DNA of 64,000 nt from Agrobacterium cucumeris (GTDB lineage Bacteria; Pseudomonadota; Alphaproteobacteria; Rhizobiales; Rhizobiaceae): contig NZ_CP080387.1 of NCBI RefSeq assembly GCF_030036535.1, positions 1,984,001-2,048,000 of the forward strand, in the 5' to 3' direction. Of this stretch, positions 1 to 8,706 are shown piece by piece (position 1 is the first letter of the stretch; the number at the start of each line of letters is the position of its first letter). The notes beneath the pieces are model-generated. The model was not told the DNA's origin. It saw only the letters and a program-made list of their open reading frames with translations, and did not search any database. A program made the position numbers and the translations under genes.

Positions 1-411
1 CTTAGCGATCTGCGCCGCGACCGTTTCGCAATCACCAGCGTCGATGTCGACGGCACGGAACTGACGCTTGCCGCCGGGCACATCACCAAACCCTATTTCG
101 ACGATTATCACCGCGATGAGCTGGATGAGGTCAGCGAAATTCTATTTCGCGTCACCGGGCCGCTCATTCTGGCGGGAGACTTCAATTCGGCGAGCATCGC
201 CCCCGACATGCGCGCTTTCCTTTCCGCCAACGAGCTGAAGAAAGCGACCTGGGAACCCGCCACCTGGCCGACGGAAGCCGGCCGCTTCGGCATCGCCATA
301 GACCACATCTTCGCCCGCGCGCCGGCAACACTGATGAAGACGACCCGCCTGCCCGACAGTCTGGGTTCCAATCATTACGGACTGATGGCGGATTTCATGA
401 TCGGAAAATAG
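1..411 (+). CDS. Endonuclease/exonuclease/phosphatase family protein, C-terminal part
   Basis: Open from the first base of the window, so the N-terminus is missing; 136 codons remain. The fragment holds the C-terminal signatures of the EEP (DNase I-like) fold: a GDFNS motif near residue 59, IDHIF near residue 99, and SNHYGLMADF near the end, which supplies the usual catalytic SDH-type histidine (here SNH). Members hydrolyse phosphodiester bonds in nucleic acids or lipids. The substrate cannot be told from this part. It runs convergently into the ABC exporter gene, whose stop lies 9 bases downstream on the other strand. Confidence 0.8.
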   Translation, partial: LSDLRRDRFAITSVDVDGTELTLAAGHITKPYFDDYHRDELDEVSEILFRVTGPLILAGDFNSASIAPDMRAFLSANELKKATWEPATWPTEAGRFGIAIDHIFARAPATLMKTTRLPDSLGSNHYGLMADFMIGK

Positions 412-420
412 CGCGCGTCT

Positions 421-2292
421 TTATTGGGCCGCTTCCTCAGCAGCGAGAAAACCACCCGATTGCCGTGCCCAAAGCTCCGAATAAAGTCCGCCCTGCGAGA
501 CCAGGTCGGAATGGCTGCCCTGTTCGACGATACGACCCTGATCCATTACGATCAGCCGGTCCAGCGCCGCGATCGTCGATAGCCGGTGAGCGATGGCGAG
601 CACCGTTTTGCCCTGCATCAACTCATCCAGATTGCTCTGGATCGCAGCCTCCACCTCCGAATCAAGGGCCGAGGTCGCCTCGTCGAGCACGAGGATCGGC
701 GCATCCTTCAGCATCACACGGGCGATGGCGATGCGCTGCCGCTGGCCGCCGGAGAGTTTTACGCCCCGTTCGCCAACATGGGCGTCGAAACCGGTCCGGC
801 CGCGCTGGTCTTCCAGCCTCTCGATAAAATCATCCGCCTTGGCCCGGCGCGTCGCTTCCCGCAACTGCGCTTCGGTGGCATCCATGCGACCGAACATGAT
901 GTTGTCGCGGATGGAGCGGTGCAACAGCGAGGTATCCTGCGTGACCATGCCGATATGGGCGCGCAGCGATTCCTGGGTCACTTTGGCAATATCCTGCCCG
1001 TCGATGAGGATACGGCCTTTCTCAACGTCATAAAACCGCAGGAGCAGGTTGACGAGCGTGGACTTGCCCGCGCCGGAGCGTCCGACGATGCCGACTTTCT
1101 CGCCCGCCTGGATCTCCAGATTGAGATTGTCGATGACGCCATTCGCCCGCCCGTAATGGAAACTGACATTGTCGAAGCGAACGCTCGGTTTCTTGACCTC
1201 CAGCACCGCCGCATCCGGCGCGTCAACGAGGCCGATCGGCTGCGAGATCAACTCGGCGGCATTCTGCACCGTGCCGAAATTGCGCATGATGCCGTTAAAC
1301 TGCGTCATCAAGCGGCCGAGCAGGAAGTTGAGGCGCAGCACCAGCGCCAGCGTGAAGGCCACCGCGCCGGAACTGATCCTGCCGGACAGCCAAAGATCAA
1401 TGCACAGCGCTGCCATGGAGGTGATCATCACGCCAGACAGCAGTGCCATGGACGCACGCACGCCGGTGATGAACCGGGTGAAGGTCATGGTGGCATTCTG
1501 GAAGATGTCGAAACCCTGCCGCATGTAGCGGTCATTCGCATCGTCGCGCCCGAACAGCCGCAGCGTCTGGATATTGCTATAGGCATCCACCATGCGGCCG
1601 GAAAGCATGGAAGCAGCTTCCGCCGTCTCTTTGGAATGATAGCGGATGCGCGGCACGAAATAACGCGCCAGCGCCGAAAAGATCAGCACCCAGACAAGCA
1701 CGACGACCGCCAGCCGCCAGTCCAGCCCACCGATCAGAAACAGCATCGAGACGGAATAAATACCGACGAACCAGACGCTTTCCATCAGCGAGGTGACGAG
1801 ATCGCCCGCCGCCTGACCGCCCGACCAGACCTTGGTGACGATGCGGCCGGAAAAATCATTCTGGAAAAAGGAAAGCGATTGCCGCGCGACATGCATGTAG
1901 GACTGCCAGCGCACCAGATTGTAAAAGCCGGGCGTGATGATCTGCTGGTCCACCAGTGCCGTGATCATCGTGACGATGAAACGCACGACGCCGATCAACA
2001 CCAGCATGCCCACCAGCTCGCCGCCATGGGCGGAAAGCAACCCAGCCCAACCCTCTTCCGGCTTCACGGTCGAGAGAATATCCACCAGCCGCCCGACGAA
2101 CCAGAACAGCGCCGCCTCGATGGCCGCCGTCAGCCCGCCCAGCACCAGCATCGCAAAAAACGGCGCCTTGGCCTGCGAAATGTAAAACCAGATGAAAGCG
2201 AATGTGTTTTCAGGCGGCCGCAGGTCGTCCTTGCGGGCGAAGGGCCTAATCCAGTTCTCGAAGAACTCGAAGATGCGCGTAATGACCATCAT
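421..2292 (-). CDS. ABC exporter half-transporter (fused membrane and ATPase domains)
   Basis: A type IV ABC exporter subunit: an N-terminal six-helix membrane domain followed by an ATPase domain with Walker A GRSGAGKST, signature LSGGQRQR, Walker B ILVLDEATS with the catalytic Glu, and the H-loop IAHRLST. It is the second of two similar exporter genes on this strand and probably pairs with the one at 2618-4468. The frame stays open up to 2364 (ATG), but that start has no ribosome site and lies under a promoter-like TATAAT. I therefore prefer the ATGATG at 2292/2289, giving about 623 residues that begin MMVITRIFEFFENW. The substrate is unknown; both ATPase sites look competent. Confidence 0.88.
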   Translation of the reverse strand: MMVITRIFEFFENWIRPFARKDDLRPPENTFAFIWFYISQAKAPFFAMLVLGGLTAAIEAALFWFVGRLVDILSTVKPEEGWAGLLSAHGGELVGMLVLIGVVRFIVTMITALVDQQIITPGFYNLVRWQSYMHVARQSLSFFQNDFSGRIVTKVWSGGQAAGDLVTSLMESVWFVGIYSVSMLFLIGGLDWRLAVVVLVWVLIFSALARYFVPRIRYHSKETAEAASMLSGRMVDAYSNIQTLRLFGRDDANDRYMRQGFDIFQNATMTFTRFITGVRASMALLSGVMITSMAALCIDLWLSGRISSGAVAFTLALVLRLNFLLGRLMTQFNGIMRNFGTVQNAAELISQPIGLVDAPDAAVLEVKKPSVRFDNVSFHYGRANGVIDNLNLEIQAGEKVGIVGRSGAGKSTLVNLLLRFYDVEKGRILIDGQDIAKVTQESLRAHIGMVTQDTSLLHRSIRDNIMFGRMDATEAQLREATRRAKADDFIERLEDQRGRTGFDAHVGERGVKLSGGQRQRIAIARVMLKDAPILVLDEATSALDSEVEAAIQSNLDELMQGKTVLAIAHRLSTIAALDRLIVMDQGRIVEQGSHSDLVSQGGLYSELWARQSGGFLAAEEAAQ

Positions 2293-2346
2293 CCGGATAT
2301 AGGCGGATTCCCGTCGCCGGAACAGCCGCAGACCCTTTGGGAAGAG

Positions 2347-2372
2347 ATTATATTTCGGTAACATTTTGACAA
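2347..2372 (-). promoter_or_regulatory. Possible promoter for the second ABC exporter gene
   Basis: On the minus strand TTGTCA (2372-2367) and a perfect TATAAT (2352-2347) are separated by 14 bases, shorter than the ideal 17. It lies directly after a terminator-like hairpin, so the second exporter gene may have its own transcript. If used, the start codon must be the downstream ATG near 2292. Confidence 0.3.
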
Positions 2373-2373
2373 T

Positions 2374-2400
2374 GAAAAAGGGCGGGGAATGTTCCGCCCG
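2374..2400 (-). terminator. Intrinsic terminator-like hairpin between the two ABC genes
   Basis: On the minus strand GGGCGG and CCGCCC pair around an 8-base loop and are followed by five T. It would stop transcripts arriving from the upstream ABC gene, or act as an attenuator just before the second one. Confidence 0.55.
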
Positions 2401-2449
2401 CTCTTAAATGCAGCCGAAGAAATTTCGCACATCCACAGCTCCCGCACGC

Positions 2450-2561
2450 CGTCACCCCGGACTAGATTCGGGGTCCAGCGGGATCAAGTCCTTGATCGCG
2501 GGAGACTCTTTCACGACGCAGACGCGCGCCGGATGGATCCCGGCTCGAGGCCGGAATGACG
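2450..2561. repeat. Dispersed palindromic intergenic repeat, copy 1
   Basis: Begins GTCACCCCGGACTAGATTCG and ends with GGCCGGAATGAC. Each end is a small palindrome, and the two ends are imperfect inverted copies of each other. The same architecture recurs at 24079-24190 with a diverged centre. This matches the style of the RIME-like mosaic elements known from rhizobial genomes. It sits between two genes of the same strand. Confidence 0.75.
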
Positions 2562-2581
2562 ACAGAGAGGCTAGGCCTTTG

Positions 2582-2607
2582 AAAAAAGGCGGGATCGCTC
2601 CCGCCCT
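2582..2607 (-). terminator. Rho-independent terminator of the first ABC exporter gene
   Basis: GGCGGGA (2588-2594) pairs with TCCCGCC (2599-2605) around TCGC. On the minus strand the stem is followed by six T. It begins 13 bases after the stop codon of the 2618-4468 gene. Confidence 0.8.
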
Positions 2608-2617
2608 TTCTCTTTCC

Positions 2618-4468
2618 TTACTCCGCGGCCACTTCCGCCTCGTGGTCGGCAATGAAACCGCCGGACTGGCGCCGCCACAGATCGGCATAGATGCCGCCCA
2701 TCGCCACCAGCTCCGCATGGCTGCCCGCCTCGACGATCTGGCCCTTGTCGAGGATGATAAGCCGGTCCATTTCCGTCAGCGTCGAAAGGCGGTGGGCGAT
2801 CGCAATCACCGTCTTGCCTTCCATCAGCGAGAACAGGTTCTCCTGGATAGCTGCCTCAACTTCACTATCGAGCGCCGAGGTCGCCTCATCCAGCACCAGG
2901 ATCGGTGCATTCTTGAGGAAGACGCGGGCGATCGCGATACGCTGGCGCTGGCCGCCTGACAGTTTCACGCCGCGTTCGCCCACCTGGGCATCGAGACCCT
3001 GGCGACCATGCATGTCCACCAGCGTTTCGATGAAATCCCAGGCGTTTGCCCGCTTTGCCGCCGCGATCACCTGCTCGTCGGTGGCCTCGGGATGGCCATA
3101 GGCGATGTTGTCACGGATCGACCGGTGCAGCAGCGAAGTATCCTGCGTCACCACGCCGATCAGCTCGCGCAGGCTGTCCTGAGACACCTTGGAAATGTCC
3201 TGTCCGTCGATGGTGATCCTGCCGGCTTCCAGATCATAGAAGCGCAGCAGCAGGTTCATCAGCGTCGTCTTGCCGGCGCCCGAGCGGCCGACGAGACCGA
3301 CCTTCTCGCCCGGCTTGATGTCGAGCGTCAGCCCGTCGATCACGCCCTTGTTCTTGCCGTAGTGGAAGCGGACATTGTCATAACGGATGGCGCCCTGTGG
3401 TGCCGCAAGCTGCGGTGCCTTGGCGACATCGACGATATCGTGCGGTTTCGTCATCATCGACATGCCGTCATAGACCGTGCCGATATTTTCGAACAGCGAC
3501 GTGACTTCCCACATGATCCACTGCGACATACCGTTAACGCGCATGGCAAGGCTGATGGCGATGGCGACCGAACCGGCCGTCACCGAACCCTGCATCCAGA
3601 AATAAAGACCAAGCGCCGCCGTGGAAAACAGCACCACGGCATTGTTGAGGTCGATCAGGATGTTGAAGCCGGAAATCTTGCGCATCTGGCGGTGAACGGT
3701 TCCAAGGAACACATTCATACCCTCACGCGCATATCTCTCCTCGCGGCCCGCATGGGAAAACAGCTTGATCGTCGAGATATTGGTGTAGCTGTCGACGATC
3801 CGCCCCGTCATCATCGAGCGCGCATCCGCCTGCTCCTGCGCCAGCCGGCCGAGTTTCGGCACGAAATAGGCAAGAATGCACATATAGATGCCGAGCCATG
3901 CCAGAAGCGGAATGACCAGCCGCCAGTCGGCCGCGGCCACCATGAACAGCATCGAGACGACGAAGCTGATGGCGTAAACGAAGACGTCGATCACCTTCAG
4001 CGCCACTTCGCGGATCGCCAGCGCCGTCTGCATCACCTTGGTCGAAACCCGGCCCGCAAACTCGTTGGCGAAAAAGTTCATGGAATGGCGCAGCAGGAAA
4101 CGGTGCATCTTCCAGCGCGCAATCATGCCGAAATTGCCGGCAAGCGTCTGATGCATCGTCATGGTGTGGACAGCGCCCATCAGCGGCAGCACCACGAGCA
4201 CCAGTCCGGCCATGACGATCAGATGCCAGCCCTCATCGGCGAAAAACGTCGCGCGATCGGCCGTGGAAAGCCAGTCGACGATGTTGCCGAGGAATTTGTA
4301 GAGCATGGCTTCGGCAATGGCGATACCCATGGACATCAGGCCAAGCAGCAGCAGCCACGGCCAGGCCGGTTTCACATAATGCCACAGGAACGGCAACAGC
4401 TTCTTCGGCGGCACATCCGGCGTCGAAGAGGGAAAAGGATCGAGGCGTTTTTCAAACCAGCCAAACAT
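2618..4468 (-). CDS. ABC exporter half-transporter (fused membrane and ATPase domains)
   Basis: A 616-residue ABC exporter subunit with six predicted membrane helices, then Walker A GRSGAGKTT, signature LSGGQRQR, Walker B ILVLDEATS and H-loop IAHRLST, all intact. It is a paralogue of the protein at 421-2292, so the two may form a heterodimer like other paired multidrug or lipid exporters. An ATG at 4498 is in frame but has no ribosome site. ATG 4468 has GGAG eight bases upstream and starts MFGWFEKRLDPF, so I chose it. A short upstream reading frame with a strong ribosome site lies 150 bases ahead, suggesting control by translation of a leader. The exported compound is unknown. Confidence 0.9.
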   Translation of the reverse strand: MFGWFEKRLDPFPSSTPDVPPKKLLPFLWHYVKPAWPWLLLLGLMSMGIAIAEAMLYKFLGNIVDWLSTADRATFFADEGWHLIVMAGLVLVVLPLMGAVHTMTMHQTLAGNFGMIARWKMHRFLLRHSMNFFANEFAGRVSTKVMQTALAIREVALKVIDVFVYAISFVVSMLFMVAAADWRLVIPLLAWLGIYMCILAYFVPKLGRLAQEQADARSMMTGRIVDSYTNISTIKLFSHAGREERYAREGMNVFLGTVHRQMRKISGFNILIDLNNAVVLFSTAALGLYFWMQGSVTAGSVAIAISLAMRVNGMSQWIMWEVTSLFENIGTVYDGMSMMTKPHDIVDVAKAPQLAAPQGAIRYDNVRFHYGKNKGVIDGLTLDIKPGEKVGLVGRSGAGKTTLMNLLLRFYDLEAGRITIDGQDISKVSQDSLRELIGVVTQDTSLLHRSIRDNIAYGHPEATDEQVIAAAKRANAWDFIETLVDMHGRQGLDAQVGERGVKLSGGQRQRIAIARVFLKNAPILVLDEATSALDSEVEAAIQENLFSLMEGKTVIAIAHRLSTLTEMDRLIILDKGQIVEAGSHAELVAMGGIYADLWRRQSGGFIADHEAEVAAE

Positions 4469-4617
4469 AGGCCAAGCTCCGGCAATCAATCGCCCCATCG
4501 AAAGGTGAGCAAACGCAAATATGGCTCACGACGGAACGGAAAAGTCTTTGGATATGGCCGTAACAGCCACATGACGAATCGAGAAATGGGAAACGCGGTC
4601 AAACCGCGGAGTAACAC

Positions 4618-4674
4618 CTAAGCCAGCAGCGGCACTACTGGGGCCGGGAGGCGAAAGCGAACGTAAATATCCAT
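4618..4674 (-). CDS. 18-codon upstream ORF, candidate regulatory leader peptide of the ABC exporter
   Basis: ATG 4674 is preceded by a near-ideal ribosome site (AGGGAGG, 5 bases before the ATG) and encodes MDIYVRFRLPAPVVPLLA before a TAG. The strength of the ribosome site, the absence of any other gene here and its position 150 bases ahead of an exporter gene argue that it is translated. RFR fits the +X+ pattern (Arg/Lys, any, Arg/Lys) known to stall ribosomes in the presence of macrolides. A 6-bp CGCGGT/ACCGCG hairpin with a 3-base loop lies just after the stop (4594-4608). Function as an antibiotic-sensing leader is inference; BmrB ahead of bmrCD in Bacillus is the closest precedent I know. 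Confidence 0.5.
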   Translation of the reverse strand: MDIYVRFRLPAPVVPLLA

Positions 4675-4847
4675 GAGAACCTCCCTAGCTGGTGTTGAAG
4701 ATGTGGCCTTGTAGCGCAAAAATTAATCAATGACCAGTCGGAAAGATACTGGATGCGCCAGAAAACTCCCGATTGTGTCGAACCGAGCAAAATGGGCGGA
4801 TTTACCCGCAAAGGTTTCCGCCCATCACTTAACCTGATTGTGTCGTC

Positions 4848-5723
4848 TTATTCAGCTGCGTCCTGCGCCTGCCCGCTCTCATATTCCGTAATGAGCTCGA
4901 CCATGCCGGCCTGCGTATGACGCTTGAGTTCCCGGCGGTCGCTGGGCTGCGGTGCGAAGATAACGGTCAGACCGGTATCCCGCACCGTGCCGATGGCGAA
5001 AGATGCACCTGACAGCATGCGCACACCCTCATGCAGCCACAACGGGTCGGTCGCGAAATGCTGGCCGATGCCGACGACAACGGGAATACCCTGCCAGTGC
5101 GACATGCGATCATAATGGATATGGCCCGCCAGAATGCCCATGACGTCGTGTTCAAACAACACTTCGTCCAGCGCCTCGGTATCGTCGAAGGACAGGGATT
5201 CCCACTCGGCGTCGGGACGGTCGAAATCAAGCGCCGGCGCATGGTGCATCACCAGAAGCTTCGGCAGATCGGGATGGTTTTCGAGTTCTTCCTCGAGCCA
5301 TTCGATCTGGCCGGGCTCGAAAGCGCCACCGACCTTGCCGGGAACGCTGGTATCCATGACGATGACATGGATATCCGAAATCACCTGCGAATGGTCGTAG
5401 GGTGCGTCCAGATCTTCGTGGCGGCCAAGCATCACGGGATAAAAACCGTCGCGACGATCATGATTGCCGAGCGCGAAAAGCACCGGCACATCCAGTTCCG
5501 CCTCAGCCATCAGGCGCTTGAGTTCTTCATAGCTGCCCGCATCGCCCCGGTTGGTCAGATCGCCGCTGACAACGATGAATTCCGGCGGCGGCACCAGCGC
5601 CTTGATCTGCGTAAGCGTGGCGGACAGCGTGGCCGACGTCTCGGAATAAAGATCATCATCCTGCACCTGCGGATTGCCGATATGCAGATCAGTCAGATGG
5701 ACAAAATTCACCCGTTCGGACAT
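4848..5723 (-). CDS. Metallophosphoesterase, CpdA-like phosphodiesterase
   Basis: A 291-residue calcineurin-like phosphoesterase. The metal ligands are visible in order: DLHIG near the N-terminus, GDLTNRGD, GNHDRR, the HH in LVMHHAP, and GHIHYD. This set is typical of class III cyclic-nucleotide phosphodiesterases (CpdA family) and of related glycerophosphodiesterases, which act in the cytosol. No signal peptide is present. The C-terminal tail is acidic and specific to this protein. The cAMP substrate is only suggested by family membership. It stands alone: the next gene on this strand is the ABC exporter 380 bases away. Confidence 0.85.
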   Translation of the reverse strand: MSERVNFVHLTDLHIGNPQVQDDDLYSETSATLSATLTQIKALVPPPEFIVVSGDLTNRGDAGSYEELKRLMAEAELDVPVLFALGNHDRRDGFYPVMLGRHEDLDAPYDHSQVISDIHVIVMDTSVPGKVGGAFEPGQIEWLEEELENHPDLPKLLVMHHAPALDFDRPDAEWESLSFDDTEALDEVLFEHDVMGILAGHIHYDRMSHWQGIPVVVGIGQHFATDPLWLHEGVRMLSGASFAIGTVRDTGLTVIFAPQPSDRRELKRHTQAGMVELITEYESGQAQDAAE

Positions 5724-5958
5724 GGCGTCCTCCTGTTGTTGCGTGCAGAAAATCCGGCTCGAAAAGATATCGTAACGGCCATGTCCGATATTGCGGGCAG
5801 GCCTGACGATGTGCTGGTGAATGGGTAGCCGCCCTGTGTGTCACGCGAATGAATATCCGGCCGGCAACGGCACCGGAAAGGGACTTTTTGTGCCGCATCT
5901 GTTGCCCGCCCGCCGCTCGTGATAATCGGGCAGGCACTTCAATCGCCATGAGAAAACC

Positions 5959-6420
5959 ATGCCTGAAATCAGAATAGCCCTTTATCAGCCCGATATTCCC
6001 GGCAATACCGGCACCATACTGCGATTGGCCGCCTGCCTTGGCCTCGGCGTCGATATCATCGAGCCGGCCGGCTTCGATATTTCCGACCGCAATCTGAAAC
6101 GGGCGGGCATGGATTATATTGCCGCGGCGGCGCTGACGCGCCATGTCAGCTGGGATCGCTTCGAGGAATGGCGTGCAACCACCGGCCGCCGCCTTGTTCT
6201 CGCCTCCACCAAGGCCGCCCTGCCCTATACTGATATCAGCTACCGCACCGATGATATCCTGCTCTTCGGTCGGGAAAGTGCCGGCGTGCCTGACCATGTG
6301 CATGAAAAGGCGGACGAGCGAATCATCATCCCCATGGTGCCCGGACAACGCTCCATCAACGTCGCCATGTCGGCGGCGATGATCACCGGCGAGGTCCTGC
6401 GTCAGACGGAATGGGCCTGA
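5959..6420 (+). CDS. trmL: tRNA (cytidine(34)-2'-O)-methyltransferase
   Basis: A 153-residue SPOUT methyltransferase close to E. coli TrmL (YibK), which methylates the wobble ribose of tRNA-Leu isoacceptors using S-adenosylmethionine. Visible signatures are the N-terminal IALYQPDIPGNTG with the conserved Asn, then LFGRESAGVP and the C-terminal knot sequence IPMVPGQRSINVAMSAA. Length and motifs match the family. It is a single gene, divergent from the phosphodiesterase and 175 bases ahead of the Na/Pi cotransporter. Confidence 0.93.
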   Translation: MPEIRIALYQPDIPGNTGTILRLAACLGLGVDIIEPAGFDISDRNLKRAGMDYIAAAALTRHVSWDRFEEWRATTGRRLVLASTKAALPYTDISYRTDDILLFGRESAGVPDHVHEKADERIIIPMVPGQRSINVAMSAAMITGEVLRQTEWA

Positions 6421-6594
6421 CCTGCCATCTTTGCAGCCATTTTTTCAGGCAAATATGAAAATTGACCGGTTTCATCGCGAAACTGTCGCAACATGGCCTG
6501 TACCGGACGCGTTCACGCTCCTATACTGATTAGCCGGGCAATTAAAAACCACCCTCGCCGGAACAATCCGCCGGCGGGTGTGAGGAGACGTAGA

Positions 6595-8247
6595 ATGCAA
6601 TCCACCATTGTCATCGTCAACCTTCTCGGCGCGGTCGCGCTGCTGCTTTTCGGCTTGGCGCAGGTCAAGGACGGCGTCACTCGCGCCTTCGGCATGAAAC
6701 TCAGAAGTGTGCTGGCCACAGGCACCCAGAACGGCCCGCGTTCCTTCTTTTCCGGCTTCTTCGCCACCGTGGCTTTGCAAAGCTCGACGGCAACGGCACT
6801 CACAGTCGCCTCCTTCGCCGAACGTGACCTCATCAAACCGCGCATGGCGCAGGTGGTGCTGCTTGGCGCCAATGTCGGCACCGCCGTCACCGCCTGGATT
6901 GTGGCGGCCGGCGTGGAATGGCTGTCACCACTTTTGATCCTTTCAGGCATCATTCTCAAGAAGGGCAGTTCCAATGCCAGACAGGGCGGCGGAACGGCAG
7001 TGATCGGCATCGGCCTCATGCTCCTGTCGCTACATCTTTTGAGCGGGGCCACCGAACCGATGCGCGCCTCCCCCGCGCTTGGCGTCTTCATCGGCCTGCT
7101 GGATGGTGCATGGCCCGTCGCGCTGATCTTTTCCGCGGTGCTGGCCTTCGTCTCCTCCTCCAGCCTTGCCGTCGTGGTGCTGATCCTGTCGCTGGCCGCC
7201 ACCGGTACCCTGTCCACCGGGCTCATCATAGTTCTCATTCTCGGCGCCAATCTCGGTGGCGCCATTCCGCCGGTCATCGCCACACTTTCCGGCCCGGCCT
7301 CCGCGCGGCGCATCACCATCGGCAACCTCATGGTGCGCACGATCGGCTGCCTCATCGCCATGCCGCTCGCCTCTTACGGTGCGACGTATCTGCAGCAACT
7401 GCCGCTTTCGCCGGCCAAATTGCCTGTTGATGCGCATCTCATCTTCAACGTCATTCTGGCGGCGGTGGCCTGGCCCTTCTCCGGCCTGATATCCGATCTG
7501 ATGGCGAAACTCGTGCCGGGCGATCCGAAGGCTGAAGACGGCCCGAATTTCCTCGACCAGCAGGCGCTTGATATGCCGGTCGTCGCGCTTGCCAACGCCA
7601 CCCGCGAGGTTTTGAGCGTCGGCGACAGCATAGAACGGATGCTGATCCGCGCCGAAAACGCCTTCAAGCACAATGATCTGGCACCGCTTCAGGAAGTTTC
7701 CCTGCTCGAAAAGAAGGTCGACCGCCGTCAGCAGGAGGTGAAGGTCTATCTTTCGCAATTGGGGCGCAAGGGGCTTGCCGACGAAGAAGCGCGCCGTTCG
7801 ATCGCCATCATCGACTATGCGATCAATCTCGAACATATCGGCGATATCATCGAAAAAGGCATCTGCGAGCAGATCCGCAAGAAGGTGCTGAACAGCTTCA
7901 AATTTTCCGACGACGGGTATGAGGAGCTGAAGACCCTGTTCGACATGACCATCGAGAACCTGCGGGCCGCTCAAAGCATTCTGGTCACCGGCGATTTCGA
8001 TCTCGCCCGGCGGCTGATGGAGAGCAAGGTGGATATACGCCGCCTCGAAAAACAATCTTCAAACCGCCATCTGGAGCGGCTGCGGGACGGCTTGGCGGAA
8101 AGCATGCAAACCAGCTCGCTGCATCTCGACATGCTGCGGGATCTGAAGCGCATCAACGCTCATATCGTAACGGTGGCCCACCCCATTCTGGATGAAAGCG
8201 GCGTGCTGATCGAAAGCCGCCTGCGTTATGCCGAACCGCGCGCCTGA
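6595..8247 (+). CDS. Na/Pi cotransporter family protein with PhoU-like C-terminal domain
   Basis: A 550-residue membrane protein of the NptA/YjbB type. The first half carries two inverted Na/Pi repeats, with QSSTATAL in the first and the related SSSSLAVV in the second. The C-terminal 200 residues are helical and PhoU-like. Homologues move phosphate with sodium and some work as exporters. ATG 6595 is preceded by GAGGAG seven bases upstream. The frame stays open for 34 codons before it, but those codons lack hydrophobic or conserved character and lie in the promoter region. No convincing Pho box is seen here. Confidence 0.9.
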   Translation: MQSTIVIVNLLGAVALLLFGLAQVKDGVTRAFGMKLRSVLATGTQNGPRSFFSGFFATVALQSSTATALTVASFAERDLIKPRMAQVVLLGANVGTAVTAWIVAAGVEWLSPLLILSGIILKKGSSNARQGGGTAVIGIGLMLLSLHLLSGATEPMRASPALGVFIGLLDGAWPVALIFSAVLAFVSSSSLAVVVLILSLAATGTLSTGLIIVLILGANLGGAIPPVIATLSGPASARRITIGNLMVRTIGCLIAMPLASYGATYLQQLPLSPAKLPVDAHLIFNVILAAVAWPFSGLISDLMAKLVPGDPKAEDGPNFLDQQALDMPVVALANATREVLSVGDSIERMLIRAENAFKHNDLAPLQEVSLLEKKVDRRQQEVKVYLSQLGRKGLADEEARRSIAIIDYAINLEHIGDIIEKGICEQIRKKVLNSFKFSDDGYEELKTLFDMTIENLRAAQSILVTGDFDLARRLMESKVDIRRLEKQSSNRHLERLRDGLAESMQTSSLHLDMLRDLKRINAHIVTVAHPILDESGVLIESRLRYAEPRA

Positions 8248-8302
8248 GCGAGGAAAAGTGGTCCCCGGCTTTCCGCCCGGAAACGCAAAACCGCTCTGAA
8301 AC

Positions 8303-8575
8303 TCAATCGGCAGAGGGAAGCCTGCGCATGGTGAATTCGATGCGATCGCCTTCCAGCTGCCGCCAGCTTTCCACTTCCGTCCAATAGGCGGCCTTGGGAA
8401 AGCTGTCGAACCATTCGCGCGCCTTGGCGCGGGCCTCCTCACGCCCAAGACAGAAGGTCTGGCGCACGAACATGCCGTCACGTTTCTGTTCACCGCCGGC
8501 GCTTTCGCGTTCCCTGCGGTGATTGGCAATCCTGCGCTTCAGCCCGTCGAGGGGCGGTCCGGCAAATTTCGTCAT
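8303..8575 (-). CDS. Hypothetical protein, 90 residues
   Basis: A small basic protein beginning MTKFAGPPLDGLKRR. I recognise no family. It has no signal peptide or membrane segment; the middle is rich in charged residues with a conserved-looking KAREWFDSFPKAAYWTEVESW stretch. ATG 8575 has GAGG eight bases upstream; a GTG six codons earlier overlaps that site and is less likely. It runs convergently with the Na/Pi gene and divergently from hemF. The 55 bases between it and the Na/Pi gene resemble part of a common rhizobial intergenic repeat. Confidence 0.65.
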   Translation of the reverse strand: MTKFAGPPLDGLKRRIANHRRERESAGGEQKRDGMFVRQTFCLGREEARAKAREWFDSFPKAAYWTEVESWRQLEGDRIEFTMRRLPSAD

Positions 8576-8706
8576 GATATTCACCTCTGGCACCTACATC
8601 GATAAAGATAGTGTCGGCACGCCGCCTTGGCGAGTCGAATTTGTGCGCGGCGCAAACACCTGCTAGACGCGGCAGGGAACGGACTTCACCGCAGGAGAGA
8701 AGAGAT

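Noticed and set aside
586..2361. Very long plus-strand open frame opposite the ABC exporter gene; similar long antisense frames at 13118-15016, 16663-18510 and 17738-19954 (minus).
   Set aside because: Their products are rich in His, Arg, Gln and Asp, without family motifs, and each lies exactly opposite a well-supported gene. High GC removes stops from antisense frames.
4486..4572. 28-codon minus-strand frame (MWLLRPYPKTF...) overlapping the first ABC gene start.
   Set aside because: No ribosome site and no compositional sign of coding. The upstream ORF at 4618-4674 is the better leader candidate.
6480..6594. Pho box before the Na/Pi cotransporter (CTGTCGC and CTGTACC).
   Set aside because: The two half-sites are 15 bases apart instead of 11 and match poorly.
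8640..8656. TTTGTGCGCGGCGCAAA palindrome before hemF as an Fnr box.
   Set aside because: The half-sites are one base too far apart (TTG-N9-CAA where N8 is needed), and a mismatch lies inside the palindrome.
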